Shown here in pieces: positions 31,589 through 42,234 of a stretch of DNA of 64,000 nucleotides; the first letter of the stretch is position 1, and each line of letters starts with the position of its first letter. The position numbers and the translations under genes were made by a program. Source of the DNA: Orychophragmus violaceus (Eukaryota > Streptophyta > Magnoliopsida > Brassicales > Brassicaceae); contig CM058236.1 of the NCBI GenBank assembly GCA_030180135.1, positions 64,569,728-64,633,727 on the forward strand, written 5' to 3'. A model generated the notes under the pieces. That model saw only the letters and a list, made by a program, of their open reading frames with translations, did no database searches and had not been told where the DNA came from.

Positions 31589-33112
31589 ATGTCTCGGCCA
31601 AAAAAAAAGAAGGAACCTTCGCTCATGGATGAACTGAAGGAAAGGAACCTCCTTGAGGTAGGAGAAGAGGTGGATATCCCAGATCTAGAGATTGAAGACC
31701 TCATCGAAGAAAACTCCTTGAGTATCATAGTAAGGTGTCTCAACCCAACGGTGCATAAAGTTGGTGGACTTATCAAGGCTCTGCCACCGATCTGGGGACT
31801 AGAAGATAGAGTCAGGGGGCGTGGTGTTGGGGAGTATCAGGCTCACTTTATCTTTAAAAACGAAAGAGATATAGACTTTGTTCTGTTGAAAGGACCGTGG
31901 TTCGTGAACGGGTGGATGGTAGCCATGGATCGGTGGACACCAAATCCAGGGCCGGACTTCGCAAATCTGATTCCCTTTTGGATCCGTATTCTAGGTCTCC
32001 CAATACACCTCATAAAGCGTCAGGTAATAGATAGCCTCATATCTCCCCTGGGCAAGATTGATGAGATAGAGCTTCACGCAAAGAACTCTGACTCTCTTGA
32101 GTATGTTCGAGCACACGTTTGGATCAAAGCAAACGAACCTTTACATTTTTCTAGAGTGGCAAACTTCAAGACGGGTGAAAGAATCCAAACAGAGCTCGAA
32201 TGCGAAAAGTTGCTTAAAGTGTGTTTCCTTTGTAAAAGGCTTACACATGATCAGAAATTATGTCCGCTACAGATTCGACTGAATGATGGTAACAAAGGAC
32301 CCTCTTATGCTGCAAAAGGTAAAGATAAAACATCTTCAGGCTCCAATACTTCACGTAAAGGCAAAGAGGTCATAATGGAGAGTGCAAGTAGAAAGCTCCC
32401 AATTTCAAAAAAGAGTGCAAAAGAAGCACTTGCTTCGACTTCAGTCCAAATAAGAAGGGTTGCTAAAGATCGTTTAGACTGGGGTCCAACTAAGAGCTCT
32501 CAGCATAGCTCCAAACAAATCTGGGAAAGAAAGGAAGGCCAAAGCCATCACAAAAGCTCGGATGGAGGAAGCTCAGCCAGCATGGGGGAATCAGTACATT
32601 CCTCACTGAGGAAGTCGAAATCTGTAGAACAAGAAACCAGGGAAACAGAGGAGAAGGGCCCATTCTCTGTTGAGCCATCTCAAAATATGTCAGTATTCTG
32701 CAGACTTGGCTCTCCAAACTTAGGCATGGATGGGATCAGGACTATTCAGCAGGAAGAATCATCAAGAAAAGACTTAAGTGTTTTCAAAAGGCTAAGCTCA
32801 GGATCACCAAAAGATAGCTCCTTGGACCGGTCACTCCATAAAAAAAGAAGATTGAGCAGTAGCGACGAAAGAAATGTGAAAAAGATTAAGAGAAGCTCAT
32901 CTGAGAAAAAGAAACCTTCTCCATCAGTCTTCTCAAGACTCGGAGCCTCTACTAATGTCGATGTGGCATCTCATTCTGCTACTATAGCAGCTCATTCTGC
33001 CGAAATGGCAGCTCAGAACCTAAATCACTCTGCTTATCTTCAAGCTGGTGATAGTGGTAAAAAAGTAAAAGAAGGGTTGATGGTTAATACCAACCCTTCG
33101 AAATCCCAATGA
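31589..33112 (+). CDS. LINE ORF1 protein, DUF4283 and zinc knuckle, 507 aa
   Basis: Intact frame starting MSRPKKKKEPSLMDEL. Residues about 40-190 fit the DUF4283 RNA-binding fold common in plant LINE ORF1 (FVLLKGPWFVNGWMVAMDRW, FWIRILGLPIHL). A CCHC knuckle (CFLCKRLTHDQKLC) lies near residue 212, as in zf-CCHC_4. The remainder is a long basic, Ser/Lys-rich tail with repeated VFxRLGS-like phrases (SVFCRLGS, SVFKRLSS, SVFSRLGA). It binds the element RNA and chaperones it with ORF2. Its stop overlaps the ORF2 start in ATGA at 33109-33112. Confidence 0.88.
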   Translation: MSRPKKKKEPSLMDELKERNLLEVGEEVDIPDLEIEDLIEENSLSIIVRCLNPTVHKVGGLIKALPPIWGLEDRVRGRGVGEYQAHFIFKNERDIDFVLLKGPWFVNGWMVAMDRWTPNPGPDFANLIPFWIRILGLPIHLIKRQVIDSLISPLGKIDEIELHAKNSDSLEYVRAHVWIKANEPLHFSRVANFKTGERIQTELECEKLLKVCFLCKRLTHDQKLCPLQIRLNDGNKGPSYAAKGKDKTSSGSNTSRKGKEVIMESASRKLPISKKSAKEALASTSVQIRRVAKDRLDWGPTKSSQHSSKQIWERKEGQSHHKSSDGGSSASMGESVHSSLRKSKSVEQETRETEEKGPFSVEPSQNMSVFCRLGSPNLGMDGIRTIQQEESSRKDLSVFKRLSSGSPKDSSLDRSLHKKRRLSSSDERNVKKIKRSSSEKKKPSPSVFSRLGASTNVDVASHSATIAAHSAEMAAQNLNHSAYLQAGDSGKKVKEGLMVNTNPSKSQ

Positions 33113-36100
33113 GGATACTTAGCTGGAACTGTCAGGGGGTGGGGAATGCCCCTACAGTTCGTCATCTGAAGGAAATACATGGTCAGTATTTTCCGGAGAT
33201 CACATTCCTCTGTGAGACCAAAAACAAAAGGAAAATTCTAGAAAACATTGTCGATCGTTTGGGATTCTTTAATTTGCACACTGTGGAACCAGCTGGGAAG
33301 AGTGGTGGACTTTCCTTGATGTGGAAAGAAGTTTGCGAAGTTCAGATTATACACTCGGATGCTAGAATGATTGATACAAAGGTCACTTGGGAGGGTAAGG
33401 AGTTTTACCTTACATGTGTCTACGGGGATCCAGTAAAGAAGATGAGAGGAAGAGTTTGGGAGCGTGTGTCAAGGATTGGAATAAACAGAAATGAACCTTG
33501 GGTCTTGACAGGCGACTTCAATGAGCTCATGGATCCTAAAGAGAATCTGGGAGGACGAGAAAGAAGAGAAGAAGAAAGCTTTGAATTCAGGCAGATGCTA
33601 AACTGTTGTGGACTCTGGGAATTCAAACATTCCGGCTACCAGTTCTCGTGGTATGGGGTGAGAAATGAGGTATTGGTGCAATGCCGGCTTGACAGGTCAG
33701 TGGCTAACCAAGACTGGATGGAGTTATTCCCTTAAGCAAATGTTGTTTATCTTCAAAGGATCAGCTCTGATCACAGTCCGCTAATCACTTGTCTTCTCGG
33801 AAACAAGATGAAGCGAAGAGAAAATTTCAAATATGATCATAGATTTGCTCAAAAGGAGGACTTCAGGCGAGTGGTTGCAGAAGAGTGGACGAAGGATAAT
33901 GGTTTGGTGCCAGAAAGATCTTTGATGGACAAGATCCGAGATTGCAGGAAGGCAATATCTGGTTGGAAAAGGAAGAATACGCGACAATCACCTTTAGACC
34001 ATCAAGAACTCAAGAGACTAAAGATGGAGCTAAACTCAAAGCATCAGAATGAAGAGACCTTCTGGCAATTGAAAAGTAGAATGTCATGGTTGCGGAATGC
34101 TGATAGAAATACCAAGACATACCACGCTGCAACCAAGATCAGAGGGCTCAGAATAGGATCCACAGCTTAAAAGATGAAGATGGGAAGGAATGGTTTACGG
34201 AAGCTGACTTAGGAAGGGTAGCCGAGAACTATTTTAAAAAGCTTTTCGGATCAGAAGACATAGGAATCAGACTGAGCGAAAACGACGTTAAGCAGAATCA
34301 GGTTCCTTTTGTCACGCATTCTCAGAACCAAGACTTGTTGAAGCAGGTTTCCAGAGAGGAAGTGCGTCAAACAGCTTTTGAGATCAATCCATATAAGTGT
34401 TCAGAGCCGGATGGACTTAATGGCTTTTTTATCAACAATTCTGGGATTATGTGGGTGAGGATATATTCAAGCCAGTGTCAAAATTCTTTGAGTCTGGGAT
34501 TCTAGAGGAAAATTTGAATAAGACCAATATCTGCCTTATTCCAAAAACACAGAAATCTGTATGCATGGCAGAATTCCGGCCAATAAGGTTGAGTAATGTT
34601 GCTTATAAAATCTTAGCAAAAGTTCTAGCAAGTAGACTCAAGAAAGTCCTTCCACATTTGATATCTGAGACACATGTAGCTTTTGTTAAAGGAAGACTTA
34701 TCACTTACAATATCTTGATGGCGCACGAACTCCTCCATGCGCTTAGCTCCAAGAATAAATGTTCAGAGGAGTTCATTGCTGTTAAGACTGGTCTTTCGAA
34801 GGCTTTTGATCGAGTGGAGTGGACCTTTCTCAAAACTGCACTTGAGCTGCTTGGATTTGGACAAGACTGGATAAACTTGATCATGAATTGTGTGTCCACA
34901 GTCTCCTACCAAGTGCTTATCAATGGGCAGCCACATGGAAACATCATCCCAACTAGAGGTATTCGACAGAGAGACCCATTGTCTCCATATCTCTTCGTGA
35001 TATGTAATGAGGTCCTTGTAAGAATGCTTCTAAAGGCTGAGGAAGAAAAGCGGATAACAGGGCTTAAGGTAGTGAGGAGGGCGCCCTCAATCTCCCATCT
35101 CCTATTTGCTGACGACAGTATGTTTTACTGCAAGGCAACTGAGGAGGAAATGGGTAATCTGCTAGCCATATTGGAGAAATACAGCCTTGCATCCGGCCAA
35201 AGATTCAATTACCAAAAATCAAGTATCTACTTTGGCAAACGAATACTGGAACAGAGAAGGGAGGAAATCAGAAAGAAGCTGAATATCCAACAGGATGGTG
35301 GTGAAGGCCACTATTTAGGTCTCTCTGAATCTTTTGGAGGAGCTAAGGTATCCATTCTAAGCTACATAAACGATCGAATGCAGCAGAGAATCGGAAGCTG
35401 GCAGAATCGATATCTATCTCCTGCAGGAAAAGAAATCTTACTCAAAGCAGTAGCCAAGGCATTACCTAGCTACATCATGCCATGTTTCCTCTTACCAAAG
35501 ACATTATGTAAACAAATTGCGTCTTTGATGGCTGATTTCTGGTGGAGGAACTCTAAAGATAAAAGAGGGATGCATTGGAAAGCTTGGAAGGACTTATGCA
35601 AGTCAAAAAAAGGAGGAGTGTTTGGCTTTATAGATATAGAAGCTTTTAACATTTCACTTTTGGGGAAGCAAATGTGGAGGATGCTCTCTCAGCCAAACGC
35701 TCTACTCACTCGAGTTTTCAAGGCCAGATACTTCTCTAATACCAATCCTCTAAATGCTTCTTTGGGATCTAGGACATCATATGCTTGGAGAAGTATCTTC
35801 CAAGCCAAGGAACTCATCATGCAAGGTGCTAGATGCCTAATAGACAATGGAGAATCAACAAATATTTGGGAGGAGCCCTGGATAGGAACCAAGAAAGCTA
35901 CCCCTGTTATGGATACCCGACGACAGTTGGACCCTCAATCACGCTCCTTCATCTCCTCCCTAACTAATGTCAGCGACCTCCTTACTCAAGACAAGCGTGA
36001 ATGGAACCTGCCTTTGCTGTATGAACTTTTCAATATTTAGGATTGTCGTCGAATAGAGATGATAAGACCAGGAGGAATCCAAATCCAAGACTGCTATTGC

Positions 36101-37184
36101 TGGGACTTTATAAAAAAATGGGCTATATACTGTGAAATCCGGATATTGGGTTGCTATGTCTCTTCTTAAGAAGGAAGATTAACAGAATGCAATGCACCAA
36201 TCAAATCTACAGCGTTTGTATGATTTGGCTTGGAGTGCAGATTCCAGCCCCAAGATTCAACATTTTCTGTGGAGATGCTTGAATAACTCCCTCCCAACAG
36301 CTGATAATATGAAGCACATGCACCTCAGTAAAGTTTCTAACTGCAGCAGATGTGATCATGAAATGGAGACGGTGAATCATATTCTATTCCAATGTCCATT
36401 CGCCAGGCTAGTATGGGCCATCTCCTCTTTGCCAGCGCCCTTCAATGGAGACATGAGTGATTCCTTTCTTGTCAACTTCCATAGAGTAATGACATCAAAG
36501 CCATTGTACCCATATGAAGAGGAAACCGGGAAGCTCAGCCCATGGGTTTTATGGCGTCTGTGGAAAAATCGAAATGAGTTTATCATTAGAGATATTGACT
36601 ATGATGCTAGGACAACACTGGAGAAGGCAAGACTAGATATGGAGGAGTGGCAGGACATATTAGAAGTAAAAGATCAGAAGGCAAAATCGACAGCTCCTGA
36701 GCCTAAACAACAACATTGGATCCCTCCTCCTCAAGGTTGGATAAAGTGCAATACAGACGGAGCATGGAACAAACAAACCTCAAGCAGTGGCCTTGGATGG
36801 GTCCTTCGTGATCATCATGGTAGAGTTTTATGGGTTGGTGCAAGGAGACTGCCTTTGTTACACTCTCGCGTTGTTGCAGAAGCTGAGGCGATGCGCTAGG
36901 CCATTCTAATACTCAGAGGTTTCAACTATGGAAATATAATATTTGAATCTGACTCTCTAAGTCTGGTGAACACCCTCACGAAGAAGGAAGAATGGCCGCT
37001 TTTAGCTCCTATCATTACCGATTGTCATCAATTGCTCAGTAGCATGGGAGAGTATAAGGTATGTTTCAGGGGACGAGACTGTAATCGTATGGCGGATAGA
37101 ATAGCCAAGGAAGCTTCCTCTTTTGAAACTAATGCTCCTAAGTTGTATTCTCCTATGCCAAGCTGGTTAGAACCATTTATGTGA
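33109..37184 (+). pseudogene. LINE ORF2, broken
   Basis: Starts MRILSWNCQGVGNAPTVRHL: an AP-type endonuclease (TGDFNELMDP, SGYQFSWYG) ending in a stop at 33733. The same frame resumes at 33808-34170, then shifts near 34165 and again before 34451. Reverse transcriptase is at 34451-36040 (FRPIRLSNVAYKILAKVL, GIRQRDPLSPYLFV, LLFADDSMFY). A stop and shift lead to the zf-RVT zinc region (36192 on: FLWRCLNNSLPTADNM, C-rich CSRCDHEMETVNHILFQC). RNase H follows (CNTDGAWNKQTSSSGLGWVL) with a TAG at 36897, then continues in frame to 37184. The catalytic FADD is present, but at least three stops and two shifts disable the protein. Confidence 0.9.
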
Positions 37185-37255
37185 TCTGTTTTTGATAACT
37201 CTGTTGTTGTAAAACTTTGGTTGTAATGAGAATTTGATGTTGAGACAAAAAAAAA

Positions 37256-37621
37256 AAGTTACAGTTTATGTGTTTAACATCTAGTTTATCTCTATAATTA
37301 AGTCCGGATATAAAAATTTTCTATTCGCTACGTGTTTTATTCTATATCCTCTAAACTATATTTTTTCATTCTCTTTACTTCTGCATTGATTTTTACATTT
37401 TACATTTTTGCACTTTGTAGCAAATCGGCTTCGGACAGTTGTTCCATTTTATGGAGTGTAATCTCCCTTCTATCTTTAACTATAAAATTTATTTTGCCAC
37501 ACAAAAAAAAAACCTTACAAATATATAAAGAACTTACAAAAACATGAGACTTACAGACATAATATACTATAGTGAAGTAAAACATCATAATATAATTTCT
37601 AATTTCTGATCATTTATTTCA
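37256..37621. other. Downstream flank of peptide gene copy 2
   Basis: AT-rich, no gene. 37520-37612 resembles 4020-4150 downstream of the first peptide gene. 37613-37621 (TTTATTTCA) is the left target duplication of the MULE. Confidence 0.55.
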
Positions 37622-37806
37622 GAAGAAAATCTTTAAAAATACACCACTTTAATTATATTTGGCAGAAAAATACACCATTTTTTTTTGTTATATAAATATC
37701 TATCATTTTTTTGTTGTCTTTTAAATACACAAACTTTTAAAATCGTGTATTTTGACACCAATTTTTAAACGTCGTTAACTCGTTAAACAAAAAAATTAAT
37801 TCGTAG
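37622..37806. repeat. Left TIR of the MULE
   Basis: Inverted match to 41296-41480, with shared blocks such as TTGTTGTCTTTTAAATAC and AAAATCGTGTA. Confidence 0.85.
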
Positions 37807-39439
37807 TTTAGTTAGTAAACTCATATTAGGTTAAGTAACACAAAAGACCGTTTTACCCTTAAAATAAAATCAATTTATCCCCAAATTGATTTCATCCTAA
37901 ACTCATGAACCCTAATTTCAACTTCCCTTTTGATTCTCTGCAGATTTTTGTATTAAGTTTCATTCAATCGTTGTTTCCATTCTCTCAACTTATTGTTTCT
38001 TAAGTCACCACAATGATTTTTGAGGTGACATGAACAAGAAAATTGAACATCTCGCCCAAATTATATGTTGATTTCGAGAGAGCAAGCGTTTGAAACTTCT
38101 AATGAGATATCTTGACTTGGCCTTGTTGTATTCCAACCAATCGCGGACGTTAATCTCTAGTGGCCCTCTTGGCCTTGAAAAATTCTGAAAAAACCCTTTA
38201 ATTTTGATTTATTTTTTTCATGTAGAAAATATGGTTATTTTCTCTTTTAGCCTTAACATCTTTAATTATTTACAATCCAACCTACTTAAACCCACCCATA
38301 TCCAATTCAACCGGATCTAACCCAAAATTACCTAATCCCTAAATCGTCGTGTTCATCTCCCTCGACAATTTTTTTTTTCAATTTTCACTACCGACGAACC
38401 CTAAATCCACATCCCCCACATATCTTCTTCGATTTATCAATGGCACTGTGTACCAAAGGTGTAAGCTCGCTTCGTTTCACTGATTATCTTCGTCCTTCTT
38501 GGAGAAGCACCACAACGTGAACCCACCCAAATCGAATAACATCGGTGAACTCTCTCTCTCTCTCTCTTCCTATTACGATCTCGTCCTCTTCCCAGGCACA
38601 ACCATCTCTGATTCTACATCTACTCTGAGGCCATATGGTTCCGCTGCTGGTATCTGAGAGATCGTGAAACACGAGCATTGGATGATCGGTTCTTCCTCTA
38701 CTGTTCAGAAACCAAAAGAGGGATGTAGTAATCGAAGAATAGATGCTAACATTTATTGTCTGGTGGAATCTTTTGCAGGAATTGAAGATTGTATTTCTTA
38801 ATGCCCTTAGAATGAATCATGGTAGTCATGTATGTGTGTTCTTGCTTCTGTATACATTTGGAAGTATATAATCCTCTTTTATAATCCAATTTTGTTTTCC
38901 AATTGGTCCTTGCTTGTGGTTTCTCGTTTTTGTCGTTAAATTGAGCGCTAATGGTATTAGCTCCCTTTTGGATCCATATTGTTTCATGGCTGACTGACTA
39001 TAACTATCCATGTGCCTTTATTTACATCACATCATGGTTAGATTATTTTATTTTGGTTTTAGGGAACTTTAGGGAACTATGTACTCCATGTGGTTGATGG
39101 TAAGATTATAAAACTTTTTGCATATTGATTAGGAAACTATCTACTCCATGTCATTCTTAGAACCTGTTTACAATATGTGTTCATGCTTCTTAGATTTTTA
39201 AAGTATTATCAATAAACTCAAGTATTGTTAAGCTTATGTTTTTGTATCATGTCTCAAAGGTGCGGATCGTGAAGAAACGTCTGGTGAAGAAAGCTTTTGA
39301 TATGATTTTATTTGAGACTTATTTTGGTTTGGTTTGGCTCTTTCTTATAAGTCATAGATAAGACACATTGACTTATGTATTTAGTTTGGTTGGATTTGTG
39401 TATTTGGTTTGGACTTATGTATTTATCATGATGATCTCA

Positions 39440-39685
39440 GGTACAACTAGTATAACTAGAACAACTCTTTTACATTTTTATCTTGAGTACAACTAGCACA
39501 ACTGGTACAACTCTTTATCAGAAAAATAATTTGGTATAACTAGTACAACTAGAACAACTATTTAGAAAAAATAAACGTGTAAAACATGTAAAATGTGCAC
39601 CGCCAAAAGAGTTTTTTTTACAAAGAGTTGTACCAGTTGTCTAGTTGTACCAAATTAATTTTTGTTAACAAAGAGTTGTACTTTT
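39440..39685. repeat. Inverted minisatellite of ACAACTAGT/ACAACTGGT units
   Basis: The left half (39440-39560) repeats GTACAACTAG and AGAACAACTCTTT. The right half (39610-39680) carries the same units inverted (AAAGAGTTGTACCAGTTGT, CTAGTTGTACC), so the two can fold back on each other. Confidence 0.7.
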
Positions 39686-40354
39686 GTAAATTTAATTTGT
39701 AATTAGTAATACCATGGTTTATATTAATTATTTTTAGTTGTACTTATTAAATTAAGTAAATAAACTAGATTTATAATACTCTCAAATCATAACATCTCGA
39801 AAACACTATGTTAATTATTTTTCATCTTAGTAATCTAAGGATTTCAATACTAACCCTAAAAATATAAGGTATATTATCCACAAATGTGATGTTCATGCAA
39901 CAAATAACAAAAAATTGATATTTCTTAATTACTACGAATGTGTAAATATATTTACTAATGTTTTAATGACATTTTAAAACTAACATCGACTCTATATTTA
40001 CTCATAAATATTTTTTTAATATTTTTTTAACAAAGAGTTGTATCAGTTGTACCAAACGTATAAAAAGTACAAAATCATATCAAACTCCATGCAGTCATAC
40101 AAAGTTTTATACAAATGAAAAAGATTGAAGCTTTGTTGCAGCTACATCTACCATAATTTTCATGTGTTTGCTATCAACAAACCGAGAATAAGTGACATCC
40201 TCCAAATTTCCTCTCATCACAAAATTTGAAATATGATGATATTTCTAATCTCATCTTACCCATTTGAATAGTGTCTCCATAATCAAAATACATGACTGTG
40301 TCATATATATTATCCATTTTCCTCTTAAAAAAACATACAAATTTAGAACATATA

Positions 40355-40470
40355 AGTCGTACCAGTCGGACTAGTCATACTAATTATACCAGTCATACCA
40401 ATTGTACTAGTTGTCTTAGTTATACCAGTTTTACTAGTTATACTAGTTGTATTAGTTATACCTCCGGTAG
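40355..40470. repeat. Direct minisatellite of 9-10 bp units
   Basis: About eleven units of the form GTACCAGTC / ATACTAGTT / GTACTAGTT in tandem. They are read by a spurious Thr/Ser-rich frame (TSHTNYTSHTN). Confidence 0.8.
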
Positions 40471-41295
40471 TAGGACCCAGTAAAAATGAAGGTGGGTGAA
40501 TTAAATATCTGCATTTATTATTTTTTAAATAAAAGATTTTATTAGGGCTAATATAGGTATTTCATATATTAAAGGGCCACATGAGATTAAAAAAGCCACA
40601 TTAGAATTTTTTGTGCTCTTGAAGACCAAATGAGACTAAGATCCACCAATCGCATACCGTCGAAGCTTCAGAAATTGGAGAAAAACAGACATAAACTCTA
40701 ATGGTAGGAGAAGCTCTCTTGAATAATCATTTTACTCATTTGCTTGCAATGAACTTAGCTCCATCATAGATCTGGGTTACTCTCGATTACCCAAAGATCT
40801 CAAACCTTTGATCTTCCGAGATAGTCTCTCCGCTTTTAATCTTCTTCCTGAGTAAGTTCGAAATTTGAATTGACTGATAATTTGGACATGTTTTCTGTAT
40901 GAAATTAGAGAAATCTATTGCTTCTGGGGGTTTATTTGAGAAGATTAGAGTTGTTCTTTGTTCAATCTATTGCAGCTTAAGTTTTTAAGGTTGATTTAAA
41001 TCTCATGTCTGCTGCATCTGCTTATGAAAAAAAAAAAAAAATTGAAATCGAACCAATGTTGGGAACTTTGGATCTATTTGGTGATTGTGTGTTTGTGATT
41101 CAGTCTTGTCGTTCCTCTATATGTTGTTAGAAAAATCCTGAAAATTAACACATGATTCAGTTTCAGCCTAAATAAAAAATTCTTCAATCCATGATTTGGT
41201 TCACTTACGGTTTTCTCATTTTAATAAATTTTAACACAAGGATAAAAATGACATTTCACATGATTTGACACAAATTCGGATTAATTATCTAACGG

Positions 41296-41480
41296 CGTTA
41301 TAATTATTTTGTTTAATGTGTTAACCATAGTTAAAATTCGGTGTTAAACTACACGATTTTGAAAGTTAAGGTATTTAAAAGACAACAAAAAAAAACGACA
41401 GATATTTATATGGCAACAAAAAAATGATGTATTAATCCGGCAAATGTAATTAAAGTGATGTATTTTTAGAGGGTTTTTCC
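41296..41480. repeat. Right TIR of the MULE
   Basis: Inverted partner of 37622-37806. Confidence 0.85.
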
Positions 41481-41555
41481 TTTATTTGAGTGTTATCTGC
41501 AGACAGTAGTAAATTGGCCTTAATTTATCAATTATTATTGACTAATACGCAGCCC

Positions 41556-42106
41556 TTAATTGTTAATGGGAGCCTTTCTTTTTGGTTTAGATGGATTAGG
41601 ATAATAATCCTTATGCATTGTTTCCAATAAATCTCTTGATCCTTGATCTAAATACTCAATCCCGTCCCTTTCTTGACCCATCATTTTCACTGATTCGGTT
41701 TTCGATTTCAAACCATTCAACTGCAAATGGAAACAAATTATGATATATCACTATAACCTATAGATATACATACTGTACCAGAACAAAATATGTCAAATAT
41801 GTTGTAAAACAACTCTTAAATATTTGCATATCATCTTTGACAAAAATAAATAAATAATATTTGCATATCATGTATAAATTCGATATACCTTTCGCCCCAT
41901 CGAGATATCCTTATTTCCGATGGCCGCATGAACATGTTGATGATCTTCACCTCTTGATCCACCTAATCATATGGATCAGTCATTATCAAACAAAAGAGTA
42001 TATGAAGAAAAAAAAAGGAGGTCGAACCTTGATATGCCAAAAGATGAATCATTAGGAAGAGAAACACTAAAGAAGTAATTAACTTCGCATAATTCCACTT
42101 CTTCAT
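41556..42106 (-). CDS. RGF/GOLVEN (CLEL)-like secreted peptide precursor, copy 2
   Basis: Three exons, 42106-42028, 41962-41889 and 41720-41556, with GT/AG introns at the same places and phases as copy 1; 105 residues. The signal peptide begins MKKWNYAKLIT. The second exon is nearly the same in both (GEDHQ.VHAAIG.KDISMGRK), and the third shares EYLDQGSRDLLE before the peptide. The predicted mature region is DYYPNPSKPKRKAPINN, four residues longer than copy 1 but with the same PKRKAP core and a final Asn. Introns have diverged strongly (168 against 408 bp for intron 2) while exons have not, which points to selection on the protein. Role inferred as a secreted, Tyr-sulfated signal; receptor and expression unknown. 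Confidence 0.74.
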
Positions 42107-42222
42107 CTCTTTTGAACCGTCAATTGTGGAGAGAAAGACCCAAAAGGAAGATATTATTTTCTACAATTTTGAAGTTCTTCTGCGAGTGAGTGAATATATA
42201 TGTTCTGGTGGATGATATATGC

Positions 42223-42234
42223 CTGTATTTATAG
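42223..42234 (-). promoter_or_regulatory. TATA box of peptide gene copy 2
   Basis: The minus strand reads CTATAAATACAG about 117 bp before the start codon, matching copy 1. Confidence 0.6.

Larger units (their letters stand above)
31330..37255 (+). mobile_element. Near full-length plant L1-type LINE
   Basis: About 5.9 kb with a 5' untranslated part, ORF1, ORF2 and a poly(A) tract at about 37245-37255. ORF2 has endonuclease, reverse transcriptase, zf-RVT and RNase H parts in standard order but is broken several times. The 5' end is set only approximately at about 31330; no convincing target duplication was found. The element separates the decayed copia from DNA downstream of the second peptide gene. 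Confidence 0.85.
38145..40644. mobile_element. Second MULE-like element nested in the first, 2500 bp
   Basis: Flanked by a perfect 9-bp duplication ACCAATCGC (38136-38144 and 40645-40653). The inward-reading ends share GGA..TTA.TCTC...TGG, a short degenerate TIR. No transposase is present. It contains gene-like DNA: pyrimidine-rich 5'-leader-type sequence near 38340-38450, followed by ATGGCACTGTGTACC at 38439, as well as CTCTCT and (A/T)-rich tracts. It also has two groups of ACTAGT/GTACAACT minisatellites. Confidence 0.7.
37622..41480. mobile_element. Non-autonomous long-TIR MULE (Pack-MULE candidate)
   Basis: Terminal inverted repeats of about 185 bp: 37622-37806 and 41296-41480. The ends read GAAGAAAATCTTTAAAAATAC and GGAAAAACCCTCTAAAAATAC. 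The flanking 9-bp duplication is TTTATTTCA (37613-37621) and TTTATTTGA (41481-41489), one mismatch. Nine-bp duplications and long TIRs are hallmarks of Mutator-like elements. No transposase frame exists. Internal DNA at 40654-41250 looks like a captured 5' leader and first intron of a plant gene (a GTAAGTTCG donor near 40853 and polypyrimidine stretches). The element ends only 76 bp past the stop codon of the peptide gene. Confidence 0.85.
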
